Notes: generated from the sequence alone by a model not told the origin. A stretch of 64,000 bases of DNA from Brachynemurus nebulosus (GCA_035578155.1 JAPWDM010000065.1:568001-632000), one strand, 5' to 3'. Positions 22,924 through 34,346 are shown, numbered from the stretch's first letter. Translations and numbers: made by a program.

Positions 22924-25426
22924 TACAATATTTTTACACACTTACTTTAACAGTGTACGTATTTGTATACTAATACAATTGATTTGATTTGATTGACATG
23001 TAATAATTTAGAGATTTAATTAAATGGCATGTGACATTTGTTGACAAGTGTCCGTCACAGAAGACAACGTGGCACATAGCGGCACAGTGTCGCACAGATC
23101 AATATTATAATATAAAATTGCTCTTCATTTTATTTTATAATAAAACTTCAATAAATTTTATATGATAATAATGAATGTTACCAGTCAACAAGTTTGACAG
23201 TCGACTATCTGTCCTTTCTTTTGAATTATGTTTTCATTAACTTTCCTTTTATTTGAAATTTAATATCGTTATATTAAAATAATAATAACAAATATTTATA
23301 ATGAATTTATCAAAAAGAAAAAAAATTAATAATGAAAGTGAGAGTAGAAGGAATTGAAGAATTCAAGGAGGAAGACATAAGTATTTAATGTTTTTAGATA
23401 AGATTAGACAAAATTAAAATAGAAAGTGTTTTCAGGAAATTAGAGTAGAAAGTTGCACATTTAGACGATACAATTGCTAAGATATCTTGTCGGGAAAAGC
23501 ACTTTCTGTATTGATGTTATAATATGTTGTAACCATAGAGATACATAGAGAGACAAGTTAAAAAATCGTTTAAAAAGTTAAATAGTCATTAAAGAAAAAG
23601 ATGACAGCAGTCATGTGTATTTCTAAACTATATTTTGTCTTTATCTAATGAATGACAAAATACATTTGTTAAAGAAATGTTAATTTTGAGTCAGAAATAA
23701 ACAAAGATACACTAAGCCTTTAATGTCTTGTTGTCACACTCTTATTAATTGTTTATATTGGGGTTTTTGTTGTCATAGATCCCAGTTGTGTACAACATAC
23801 TTGCTTCAAAAATAGGTACATAGTTGGCCATCCACGTATATCACTGGTTGTAACTTATTTAATGAACAGATAGTCAATAAAATTTGTTTTTACATTCGAA
23901 TTTAAAACTTGTAAAATTTAGGCAGGGAGCAATTAATAATCTCTTATTACGCTCCTGTCTACTCCCAGACCGAGAGGTGATAATATTACTTTTTTACCAT
24001 CAAAAGGTGGTAATAAATACTTTGTCCGCCAGACTTTATGCTGTTCTAATTTAAGCATGAGAGTGGTTTGTCGCTTCTCTAAAACTAGGCTAATTTACCC
24101 ATTGAACTAGACTAGAATGAAGTTGAAAAAGACATTGATCTTACAGTACAAGGAAGTAAACTTGGTCTGCCACGTGATATCTTGTCCGGTGACGCGGACC
24201 GACCTCGAAAGATGGTCAATTTTTCGAGGCCTATCCTTCGATCTAGAAGCCAAAATATGACAGATTAACAGTAAAACCCTCAATTTTATTATTTCATTGA
24301 TCAGTCAGGTCTTACCTTGTTCATTTTGTCTAACCTACCAAATTTATGTGTGGAAGTAAGATCATGCTTACTTATTGATATATTATTTCATGTATGCAGT
24401 TACTTCAGTTAATAGGTTGAGACTGTTCATTTCGGATATACATCGATTTCGCTTGGATATCAAAGGGGAGTCTATCGTAAGTTTGAAACCGAGTTTTCGG
24501 AACTCATTGTATTATAGGTCGACCGCTATCTTGAGCTGAAAGTCGAAAAAATTTACTTGTTTATCTCTGTAATCGTGAATCTAACCAAAAATTTGGTAAG
24601 AGAGAAACAGTTTCTTAATTTTCTAATGAATAATTTTACCTACTTAATTTTGATGCGATATACATTTGCTGGTTTTAGGCACAGCAAAAATGGAAAAGTG
24701 ATGTATGCAACTACAGAAAATATTTTACAAAAACAAAATGTTTGGTAAACAATTGGAAAATATCGTTAAATTTTCAATTTGGAACAATTCTAGTCTGGTA
24801 GTATGTTAGCGTATACTTTTACATTGCTATTAGAAATAATATACTAATTTTATTGTAAGAGTTTATATCAAAATGTAGTTGGTGAAAAGAGTTATTAGAG
24901 ATCGGAGACCCCGAAGTTGGTTTTTTTTTGTTAGTATCTCATTTTCTATTGGTCGTCCAACAATTAATATAATAACAAAATTTGTAAATTAACTAATTTT
25001 TTTATAGAATAGGTGCTTTGGACTATTTGCGTAAGGGTCATAATTTAAGACATATTTACAATTTCATATCAAGGCGATGTGTATATTGTGACATTATACA
25101 TACACCATAAAAAGAACTTACACATTACAAGTATCTATATGCAATATCTGTATGCGTCTGGAAATTAAAAAAAAATTGCTTTAAAATTCCAATACATTTA
25201 CCTACATATTTTTATTATGGCATGGAAATTAATGAAGTCATGTTTTATTTTCAACACTTTTATTTGCTTGAATTCATACTAATGAAATCAATTGTTTCGG
25301 TCGAATCTGGCAAGACCAATACCAAGATTAAAGTAAACAAAACTATGAACATTGTTTATATTTATGGTATTAATTTCGTTAAAAATAAATATAAGTGTAA
25401 AATAAACCGAAGTAACCGAAAACCAA
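22924..25426. other. Intergenic, no gene recognised
   Basis: AT-rich. The stretch 24160-24260 is less AT-rich (GACGCGGACCGACCTCGAAA) but shows no frame or repeat. Small frames at 24557-24748 and 25222-25455 have no recognised domain. Confidence 0.4.
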
Positions 25427-26698
25427 TTGAGGAGCTGAATGGAAGAAGGGCGTAAGTCTGAAAATACTGTTTTGAGAAAAGATCATTTCAAAGTTTGGGT
25501 GCCTAGTATGAAGACTGAAAAACTGGAAATTGTGGTGTTATACAATTGGTAGCACTAATAATAAAAAATAACTATTTATTAAGATTAAAAAAACATTGGA
25601 TATCGGTTACCTTTACATATTTTTTCGAACTTTTTCGAAGTATGACTTACGCCCTCAGATAAAATTTGGCTGAACAAAAACATAAGGTCTTTTCCTTTTT
25701 TCGAAATTATAATTAAACCTTTTCAACATATTTATTAAATTTTAACCAAAACATTTGGTTTCTGTTAATTTCATGGATATGTATATTTGCACAGTGTCCG
25801 TACTCCGCCTGAATGTTGATTATATGTGTTAGTTATATGTGGTTATATATGGTGGTTGGTTATGTCAAATTTCTCAGAAAATTTTACTCTTGATAGAAGT
25901 CAGTACTTGGTGTTAAGCTAAAGAGCACCCATAGAAATTTGGATATATCTGGTTCTATCAAAGGTGGGCTTAAAAATGTAAATATGGTTTAAAACTAAAA
26001 TACCATAGATAATTAATAAAAATTGAAGAAAATGTAATTAATTCAAAATGCAGAATCACATTTAACTGTCCCAAAAAATAAATTCAGTTTTTTTCCTCGT
26101 TTTTTCTTTATCACAATGTATGTATATTATAACACCAGATATACTTTTTAAAAGCTACTCCCTATGAGCTACTGCAAAAATTCATCCTAATGAGTTACTA
26201 ATTAGAAATTTAACTTTATGCAAAAATGGCATATCGCGCATACTCTTTCTCAACCTCGTATAACGTTTTTTGGCGGTTTTGAGTTAGAAAGTCATACATG
26301 TACATAATTCACTCCCCCATATGATGCACTAAGAATTATTGCAAAATAGTTAATGGAAAAAATTTTAATCCAATAAAATTCAAACTCGTATATCATAACC
26401 TAATTTAGTTTTCTGACAAAACCTGGTATACGGTATACGAAATTTGTGTAAAATTATTTTTTGAAATACTAACATTTTTATCAGCATACCCTCGTACTTG
26501 ACCAAGATACAACTATCTGACATTAGAGTTCGCAGGTGCTGTACACCACAAATCCAATGGTACGTAGTGGTCGGTGCAAATTTAAGGGGAAGTATGTACG
26601 TAAAATCGGAAGATCGGGAGCATCGGTAAACTTTTATTTGAGGCGCCGGTAAATATTATTTATTATATAAACAAGTACATATTATATATAAATAAGTA

Positions 26699-26856
26699 CA
26701 GTACGCTTCAAAAAGTGATCGAACACTCTCATCCAGGGGGGGGGGGGTGCCCCCACTTTTGACGCCGCACTGCACTTAATGTCGTGGTGCACTGTCGTGT
26801 CAAAAGTGTGGGCACCCCCTGGGGTAAGGTGTCTGATCACTTTTTGAAGCGTACTG
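26699..26856. mobile_element. Palindromic MITE, 158 bp, TA-flanked, with G12 run
   Basis: CAGTACGCTTCAAAAAGTGA at the left pairs with the complement at the right end, flanked by TA at 26697-26698 and 26857-26858. The interior keeps pairing (TGTCAAAAGTG against CACTTTTGACG). A run of about 12 G lies near 26739-26750. Confidence 0.9.
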
Positions 26857-26920
26857 TACTTACTTAAGCGAGCGCGTGTTGGAGTTAAATGTCAATGTTT
26901 GTACGTCCACAAAATAAGTA

Positions 26921-27077
26921 CAGTACGCCTCAAAAAGTAATCGGACACCTTAACCCAAGGGGGGGGGGGTGCCCACATGTTTAACACTGCAGTGTACCAC
27001 AACATTAAGTACAGTACGGCGTCAAAAGTGAGGGCACACTCCTGGGTCAAGGTGTTCTTATACTTTCCACGCGGTTG
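26921..27077. mobile_element. Second copy of the CAGTACGC MITE, decayed right arm
   Basis: It begins CAGTACGCCTCAAAAAGTAA after TA and parallels 26699-26856, including the G run at 26960-26970. The right end is degenerate (TTCTTATACTTTCCACGCGG), so no flanking TA can be assigned there. The two copies lie only about 64 bp apart. Confidence 0.8.
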
Positions 27078-27149
27078 TGTGCGACAGAACCCATACCGCT
27101 CTTTTACTGATATATTTGCTAGTTGACGACAATAGTCAGGTTTGTTTTT

Positions 27150-27255
27150 GGATATTTTTGCTAGTTGACGAATAGAATATTCCAAAACATTTGTCAAGAT
27201 ATGCCAATTGGTCTCTTTTTCTATGACCAATTATATGGTGCAATTGATTTTTCGT
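27150..27255 (+). repeat. Single monomer related to the 1652-2030 tandem repeat
   Basis: GGATATTTTTGCTAGTTGAC, then GAATAGAATATTCCAAAACATTTGTCAA and an AATTGGTCT...TTTTTCTATG segment follow the same order as the 103-bp units. Confidence 0.6.
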
Positions 27256-27498
27256 CAAATATAACAGGTTGCAAATGTGTACAGAATAAAATTGTGTGAA
27301 ACATCGCAGTTCTGATTTAAGTTTTACTGTTAAATTACAGTAAAGAGACTTGTTTTATGGGAGAATATTCTACTAAATTATAGGAAAATATCTTAGTTTT
27401 CATAAGTTATGATAAAAAAGACGTTGTACTACGATGTAAATAGACAGATTTGTGCGAATATTGTTTTATTTAAAACCTGTATTGAAAGAATAATAAAC

Positions 27499-27645
27499 TG
27501 TTGCAAAAGTGTCTAATTGTTAGTGTTATTACTGCAAAAGTGTCTAATTGTTAATGTTACTGTTGCAAAAGTAGCTAATTACAAAATCAACCGTTTCAAA
27601 ACCATCTAATTAAAGCAAACTGCTGAAAAAGTAGTTAATTATAAT
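27499..27645 (+). repeat. Short tandem repeat, units of ~37 bp
   Basis: TGTTGCAAAAGTGTCTAATT and variants recur about five times (27501, 27533, 27563, 27592, 27625), with increasing divergence downstream. Confidence 0.8.
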
Positions 27646-28084
27646 TTTTAATCGTTATTTACTAATTATTGATGAGTGGTATCGTTGGTATTATTTATTT
27701 ATAAAAACTATGGTTTTTCCTAAAAATTTAATAGTAAAAAGCACATCAAAATCATTATTATAAGTGAGAAAACAGTTTTTTGTGTTTCCTGAACATTTTT
27801 ATTTATGTTAATTAGATGGTTTTGAGACTCATCGACTCAAATATACTGAAATAAAATAAATATTATTTAATGATTTATAGTTGCCACTTTGTATTTTTTA
27901 TTTGAAAATTATAACCTCTAAGCATAATTTCCTATCCTTATAATTCTATACAAAAAAAGTGGATTGTAACCTCGTATCTACTAGAAACAACTAATATAAT
28001 TATACAACAATATATTATATAAAAGAAGTTGCAGTAAGGATCAAATCGATCGGATGATTTGTCTTCGAGTTTAATCGTAGCAAA

Positions 28085-28570
28085 GGACAATGGGCAAAAC
28101 TATATGGGCAGCTGCCCCCTAGCGCCCAAGATTGAGACCGGTGCCGATCGATAGCCCTGGTTAAGTAGCCCAACTTTGCCAATGGGCACGTTCATGGAGA
28201 ACCTGGCCTTCAAAAGTTATAGGGCGTCAAATGGACAAAAAGTCTGCATGTGGCCATAGCCAAACGGGATACTCTGTATAGGTACAAATGGGTTATGAGA
28301 CATGTCGTGGGCCGTCCTATCACTTGTAAAACCACTTTTCTGGCAAGTGGCAAGTGGCCGAAGGAGACTCTAATGCCTGCTGCAGGTCAACACACATCGT
28401 TTCCTTAAGAAATGGCCACGTGGAGTATGCAAAACCTACTGCACGTCAGAACTTTTGAAGACCAGGTTCTCCATACCTAAGATGTATATATTTGTGACCT
28501 ACTAGGAAGGGGCTTTCAGAAAATATATATCTCACCAGTGGGCGCTGGGGGCCAATTTTGCCCATTGTCC
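28085..28570. mobile_element. TIR element, 486 bp, inserted without visible target duplication
   Basis: The left end GGACAATGGGCAAAACTATA with GCCCCCTAGCGCCCA pairs with the right end (TGGGCGCTGGGGGCC... GCCCATTGTCC), and further inward CATGGAGAACCTGG pairs with CCAGGTTCTCCAT. Flanks are ...GTAGCAAA and TTTGAAAAATG.... A second, uninterrupted copy of the surrounding repeat at 52400-52470 reads (on the complement) GCAGCAAATTTGAAAAATG, so removing 28085-28570 recovers the empty site with nothing duplicated. It is less AT-rich than its surroundings. Confidence 0.75.
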
Positions 28571-29409
28571 TTTGAAAAATGTAATTTCGAGAAAAACGCG
28601 TTTAAAAGGGTATAGCTACATAAGCATAGGAAAATAGCCCCCATGGCCGATGTCTGTAATAATATATGTAGTGGCATTGGTACCCCAAGTGATTACCAAA
28701 TACAGGGTCATTGACCCTTAACCTTGACTTGTCCTTGAGATATTAACCAAAATATGTTTTAGTGCTGTAATTTTTCAAACTCAATTTTCTCGAAAACTAT
28801 AACACCTAGAAAAACAAAACCGACGCCAAAATTTAGATAATATTTGGGCCTATATTATATATTTTTTTGACATTTTCCCCTAAATTTTAAAAGTTCAAAA
28901 TAATTGCATTAAAAATATTTTTTACTTTTTACTATGGTTGTGGTAAACTTACACCTTTCAAAAAAATACAGAATATGGCTTATCTTATCTACTTACACCA
29001 TGCCAAAATTCATTAAAATCGAAGATGCGCTTTTTGAGTAATAAATAATTTATTGAGTATATGTTATGTATTACGTTAACCGTATAAGAGAATGATTAAA
29101 ATAATTGTATAAAAAATAATTATTGATTTTTTTGTACAGTTCTAGAATACTTACATCGTTCAAAAAAATTTAGTATATAGCTTAACCTTTCTACAATAAA
29201 CAAACTCGTATATTGAAAGAAAAAGTGGGCAGCAAACTCGTATTTACTAGAAACATCGATAGCTTGTAATTTAAAATATTTAAATATCTGCTTTATGTCT
29301 ATATAAGTAGCAAACATCAAAAAGTGTAACATACATAAATCTTAAATTCATAGTGATGAAAATACAGTATTTAATATGTTTTTTATGTTTTCTGAAAACT
29401 GTGATTTTT
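28571..29409. other. Interior of the 26.2-29.4-kb element, non-coding
   Basis: AT-rich with no recognised frame. CTCGTAT words recur at about 29205 and 29236. Confidence 0.4.
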
Positions 29410-29608
29410 GTTATACGAGGTTGAGAAAGAGTATGCGCGATATACGCTTCAAATTATTATCGTGGCATAGAGGTATTTATTGATTTCAAATCGCTGTAAA
29501 AATCTTTTTGATATAAGTAGACATTAGACATTCTAAAGGATTAGAAAATATAATCTACCGAAAAAGGGTATAAGTCGCTTTACGCCCTTTGTCCACCCAG
29601 CTCCTCAG

Positions 29609-30480
29609 TTATTTTTGAATAACTGTCATCCTTAGTTTTCTTAGAAAACACACACACTACTAATGAAACAACACTTAAAGCATTAGTCTCGTTTTTCTCG
29701 GATTTGTTCCGGTTTTAACTCTCCTGTCCCAGTGTCGCGACAGATTGTTTTGGACAACTATGTGTCCAGGTTTTTTAAACTACTTACAATTAGTACCGTC
29801 ACCATATACACAATTTTCCAGTAAGTAAAATGGTAGTAAATAATTCAGTAAATATCATACTGAAATGACAAACTGTGCATTTTGAGTGGGTAGGTTTTCT
29901 TTTGGGATTCGTAAAAAATGTCGGTTACATTTTTGAAAATAATTTTGAAATTCATTTTTCGATTAGCTCCGTAAATGTGAATCCAATGAAAATTTTGTTA
30001 AGATTTTTAAATAAATAATTTGACTATCTAAAACTTCTATTAAGATCAAACATATTTTACATTCAAACATTAAAATCTGGGTCTGTGGACAATAGATCGC
30101 GTTGCACTATCTTTCGAAAATAACAAATCTAATAAAAAGAGCATTTAAAACATTTAATTCGAGCTTTGAGAAAAAAGGTTGTAAGTTTTTTTAAAAAAAT
30201 AGGAATGTTGTCATGTGTTACATATCTTACGTCTAGCCGCGAAATATGTTTAGTTTTGTTTGAGTGAAAAGTTTAATAATAATTTTGCGAAAAATAAACA
30301 GTTAACATTAATTAAATTAAGAACCTAAAGAGGGCACAAAACAAAAGGATGAAAGAGGCTAATAAACTTATAACTTGGTTAATTCTACGAGAAATAGTTT
30401 CTTTTATATCACTTTGTGGTCTATTAGCGAAAGTTCTAAGAACTATTCAGTGCAGAATTCAGTACAAATATCTGTTTTAA
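29609..30480. other. Intergenic, nothing recognised
   Basis: No frames or inverted repeats seen. Confidence 0.4.
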
Positions 30481-31183
30481 GAGGGTATTCTGGACTTCTG
30501 TGGTCTAGAAATTGAGAAAAATCGATTGTTTTTTTTTTGGCATATTTTCAGTTTAGAAGAAGGAACATTGTACGAGGCGGGGATCGCTGATTAGAAAAAT
30601 GTAAATATAACACACTATAAACGACTTAGACTCCCTGAAACGAAATTTTAAACTTTAAACTCGTTTTTCTTGAAACTATGTTTTCGAAACAGTTGACATG
30701 ATATCTCAAGTTCTAGGAGACCGATTGCTTTGAAATTTTGTACAGAGCGTCCAAATATATTCAAAATTCATTTTTGGAGAGAGGTTTCTTCAATTTTTTT
30801 TTACTATTTTAAAAAAATTCCCGAAACTGAAAAAACGTTAGGAAAAAAATCTTTTTCACATGGACAGCATTTTGTTAAAATTTTTTTTTCAAACCGCTCC
30901 CGTCAAACGTAAATGGCATCCTTCTTACCCTTTAAGAGTTCACTAAAATTTTGTGTTTCAGATGACCGAGGGGTTCGGAATCATATCAACCAGAGGGCAG
31001 CTTTTTTGAGTCGCTATTTTGCCGGTCTGTACTTTTGTCAATTTCGACTTTTTTTTACTTTTTGTACTTTTCAAATGTTAATAAAAACTGATAAAAAAAC
31101 CGATAGTAAAAATGTTTGTGGTTTTTTATTTATTACGCCTGGAAAGACATTTAAAATTTGGCCATCTATACCAGAATACCCCG
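30481..31183. mobile_element. TTAA-flanked TIR element, 703 bp (Kolobok/piggyBac-like MITE)
   Basis: The left end GAGGGTATTCTGG and the right end (complement of CGGGGTATTCTGG) are inverted, and TTAA sits directly outside both (30477-30480 and 31184-31187). TTAA duplications are made by piggyBac and Kolobok transposases. The G-rich start fits Kolobok somewhat better. The interior has no transposase. Frames at 30730-30912 and 30913-31191 have no recognised domain. Confidence 0.75.
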
Positions 31184-32351
31184 TTAATTGACTATTTTAC
31201 GTTTATTTTTTTTTTATCTTTTAAATTTATTTATTTATTTATTTTTTGCACCAGGTTTGTTGTATCAAAATATGGACACCCTACTTAAAATTATGACTAC
31301 AATATTATTTAATTCGATTTTATTTTCCTTTTATGAATTTATTAATGAATATCAATGTATCTGTATCATAATTCAAATTGAAATTCAAATTGAATTCAAT
31401 ATTCAACATTGAATTTTAAATCTAACCTATTAAATTTCTAACAACTGAACATTATCATTTGTAAGATTTACTCACTAAAATCATATCATAGGACGGATTT
31501 AAATAGTATACATATATGAAATTAGCTAGTTAGCTGCATAAAGCTTGTGCAAGCGAATTGTGTGTACATATTATCTACGTAGTGAGAGTCAGTTCAGTCG
31601 CTATTTCGTAAAGGATTATATTCTAAAGATGTCAAACTAAATCCTTCAATGAAGTGCATATATAGCATAAGTAGCAACTGGCAGTATATGTGTAAGCGCA
31701 TAGATACTGATACAATTCTCAATACCTTTACATTGTACTACGGTGTAAAACTCTTTTGTTAGTTTATACCGCGTGTTTGTGTTTGCTTTGAGCATTATTA
31801 GGTTGAATGTGGATAATAGAAATTCATAGTTTTCAGCTTCTAAACTTCATAAACTAGTGATATTCAATCATTGCGAATCGTCTCTCATTTTCTGCTCTTA
31901 ACAAAATGTGCCTTTCGTGTTATATAAATGTTACTTTAGCGTTTATAAATATAAACAAGTCGTCAAGTGCAAGTTATATTTGCGCTAACAGTGTTAGGTA
32001 CAATCAGTTGTTTCTATGAATTTTTTTTGTAACGGAATATTAAAGTGGATGAAATACTTTTTTTATTGAATAAATTTTATTCTTAAAGTAAACCTTGGTC
32101 TGTTTACGTTTACCAGAAACAAACAGTGATATTTACTGAATGAAGTAAATGTACTAAGAGTCGCAGTTTTTTTTCAATAATATTTATTAGCAGTACTATT
32201 TATTATAAAAATTGTATAATAATAGGTATTAGATAATACATAATATTTTAAGTTAGAAAATTACATTTTTATTTAAATATTATTGTCAATTTCTTTCAAT
32301 AGCTTGAATTTTTTATTTCTATGGATACCTAAAAAAAATTTACGAATCTAC
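31184..32351. other. Intergenic, nothing firmly recognised
   Basis: The stretch 31369-31412 is a small cluster of AATTCAAATTGAA repeats. The sequence AGTCAGTTCAGTCGC at 31589 resembles an insect initiator but lacks a convincing TATA box or downstream gene. Confidence 0.4.
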
Positions 32352-32925
32352 TTAATAAATATTTAATACTGATTGACTGACTGACTGACAGACAACGCAC
32401 AGCCTACACCGTTGGGTTTAGAAGAATGGAATTTTGCACAGGAGTTCCCTATGTACACTAAGAAAGGATTTTTGAAAATTCGTCCCCTAAATGAGTTTAA
32501 TAGGGGATGAAAATTTGTATGTAAATTCGTTATTTTTGAAGTTAGTGGTATATAAAAATATGTTACTATGGCTATTAAAATAAATAATATCTTATTTAAT
32601 AAATCTTTAACACTGATTGACAGACAACCCACAGCCTAAACTGTTGGGTTTGGAAGAACGAAATTTAGCACAAGAGATATGAAAATTGGCGTTTAGAATT
32701 CTATTTATAAATAAACGTCAGTTGTGTAAACGTTTCCGGAAATTTATTCCCTAAGGGGTTAAAATAGGGAATGAAAGTTCGTATGAGAAGTTCGTCATTT
32801 TTGAAGTTAGAAACGTGGATATTGATTTAGACTTTTAAAAAACATTAAAAGTGAGGAGAAAGTAAGTACTTAATAAAAAAATGTTGTCGATGGGAAATCC
32901 CATCGGGTATACGGCTAGTATTAGA
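32352..32925 (+). repeat. Dispersed repeat, two tandem ~230-bp units, ending ATACGGCTAGT
   Basis: Unit 1 (from about 32352) and unit 2 (from about 32590) share TTAATAAATxTTTAAxACTGATTGA, GACAGACAACxCACAGCCTA, GTTGGGTTTxGAAGAA and GATGAAAxTTxGTATG. The end GGGTATACGGCTAGTATTAG is of the kind that closes common insect dispersed repeats. The minus frame at 32363-32632 is only a translation of it. Confidence 0.65.
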
Positions 32926-33598
32926 TAATATTCAAGTGCAGAGATTATAATATATTTTTCGTGTACAGATTTATCAGATATTCCTTAGTTCATCTTTAAT
33001 TTCTAAAACTCACTGTATGTAAAAAGTACCAAAATACCCGTGTAACATACTATTCATACAGTTATTGATTAATAACATCTTGATCAAAGCAAAATATGTC
33101 TCACCTTTCCTTTTCATATACCAAAAAAGTTGTGTAAGTAAATTCAGTTTTGATAATTTTCGCTAAATCTACTCCCCATTTTTAATGTTCGTGAACTTTC
33201 TCAAATTTTTCTGAATAATCCTTCTGGTAATAAAGGCCGGAGACAGTAATTTTTATTGTTTTTCTAAAAAAAACAAAAAAAAAAACAAAATGGACAAAGG
33301 TATGTTATATATATTACAAAATTCGGGCTTTAATAGGCTTTCATTTGATACCTTACTTGGTGCTCTTGGCAAAATATTTAGCTTTCACTTTCCAGGTTAC
33401 CCCTTAAAATGAATTCCCAGAATTGAAATTCAGCCTCACATCTGGAATTAGGCCAGCACACCCTATCTCCGTGCTAAGTTTCAAATTTTCAGAGTGGTTT
33501 CAGAGGAAATAACCTGTGACACTTGAACAGACACCGAGATGATTGCATAAGTGTCGCGTTGTGCCAATTTTGGTATGGAACACTAAAAAGATTACGCT
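32926..33598. other. Intergenic, nothing recognised
   Basis: An A-rich tract lies near 33265-33290. No gene seen. Confidence 0.4.
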
Positions 33599-33753
33599 TG
33601 TTGAGACTCCACTGTACTTAACATTGCATACGGTCTAACGGGGCTCCACTGTACTTCGACACCCACCAGTCAAAGTACATACGAGTGGTATCAACATTAA
33701 TCAATAACTTTTCACCAAGCTAGTGGCGCAAAGGATAAGACGGCCGACTGTGA
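33599..33753 (+). repeat. Left LTR-like direct repeat
   Basis: It shares with 38556-38713, at roughly 90 per cent by eye, TACTTAACATTGC, CTAACGGGG, CAATAAC, CACCAAGCTAGTGGCGCAA and GGATAAGACGGCCGACTGTGA. It starts TG. The end is uncertain because both copies diverge right after GACTGTGA. The last 45 bases resemble the A-box half of an arginine-type tRNA. Confidence 0.7.
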
Positions 33754-33856
33754 ACCTAAAGGGACCGGGGTTCCGTTCGCGCGTCTCCAACGCCGGCAAT
33801 CTCTAACATCAATTTTTTTTCTAATCACACTTTTTTTTTCTTTCTTATGTCATGGT

Positions 33857-33988
33857 GGAATATTCTAGAAGAATCTGGAAGAACAACAGTATGCAAACAA
33901 CTACGTAACATCTCAACAACATAAACACCTGACGTCAGCTCCAGCAAGAGTATTTAAGCCAGCTCACTCAGGCCGAAGTAATCAGTCG
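33857..33988 (+). promoter_or_regulatory. RNA polymerase II promoter with heat-shock element, CRE, TATA and Inr
   Basis: At 33857-33881 five alternating pentamers read GGAAT ATTCT AGAAG AATCT GGAAG. Four fit the nGAAn/nTTCn heat-shock element rule and the fourth has one mismatch. A perfect CRE/ATF palindrome TGACGTCA is at 33930-33937, a TATA-like TATTTAAG at 33951, and an arthropod initiator ATCAGTCG at 33981, placing its A (33984) about 33 bases after the TATA start. The order and spacing are those of an inducible core promoter. It lies upstream of segment B, so it is most likely the U3/R part of that element's LTR. An AATAAA at 34184 could be its poly-A signal. Confidence 0.65.
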
Positions 33989-34010
33989 TGTGCGATCAGC
34001 GTAGAAGGAA

Positions 34011-34331
34011 GTGTTGGTGAACAGTAATCGTGGTGGATCAAGGAATTGGATCAGACGGAAATTGGACATAGAATTGGACTTGGATTGGAAATTGGGCACT
34101 ACATTGAATTGGAACGATTTGGATCTGGAATTTGAACCTGGAAAAATTATCAAACAAACTTTGTCATCTTTATATTTTGCAAATAAAAATTTGTGTAAAA
34201 ATAAAGATAGACTGCCCAAGACGAATAATAGTGTAGTTAGAGAAAACCAGTCGAAACTATCTCAAGTGACAGTGACATACAAAATCAATGCAGCATCATT
34301 TTTAGAAAACATTCCAGAATGTGATGCTTGA
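34011..34331 (+). other. Leader of Gypsy segment B, TTGGA-rich
   Basis: The interval 34040-34140 is dense in GGAATTGGA/GGATTGGA words, giving a low-complexity open frame of 106 residues. No gag motif is recognised, so I treat it as LTR/leader rather than a gene. Confidence 0.4.
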
Positions 34332-34346
34332 TGTCCAACGCGATTA

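Larger units (their letters stand above)
26234..29440. mobile_element. TIR element, 3.2 kb, with perfect 31-bp ends and TA flanks
   Basis: The left end TCGCGCATACTCTTTCTCAA, continuing CCTCGTATAAC, is the exact complement of 29410-29440. TA sits immediately outside both ends (26232-26233 and 29441-29442). No transposase is recognisable inside. The interior holds two palindromic MITEs, a satellite-like monomer, a short tandem repeat and the insertion at 28085-28570. The phrase CTCGTAT recurs internally (26386, 27971, 29205, 29236). A relative with diverged ends is at 54655-55365. Confidence 0.75.
25427..29608. other. Possible outer TIR element enclosing 26234-29440
   Basis: TTGAGGAGCTGAATGGAAGA followed by AGGGCGTAAGTC at 25427 resembles the complement of 29570-29608 (CTGAGGAGCTGGGTGGACAA then AGGGCGTAAAGC). 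A further GACTTACGCCCTCAG lies at 25645. The ends pair at about 25 of 32 positions. I cannot prove they belong to one element. Confidence 0.4.

Noticed and set aside
26892..27230. 112-residue minus-strand ORF with a run of prolines
   Set aside because: The proline run is the complement of the poly-G tract in a MITE; the frame crosses the MITE and a satellite monomer.
27499..27645. Possible CRISPR-like array
   Set aside because: Units are contiguous diverged tandem repeats without spacers, in a eukaryotic context.
31589..31603. Initiator-like AGTCAGTTCAGTCGC as a host promoter
   Set aside because: No convincing TATA box at the right distance and no coding exon downstream.
33715..33790. Possible functional tRNA-Arg gene
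   Set aside because: The anticodon stem and the 3' half do not pair properly and the right LTR copy diverges in the anticodon loop, so it is only tRNA-like.
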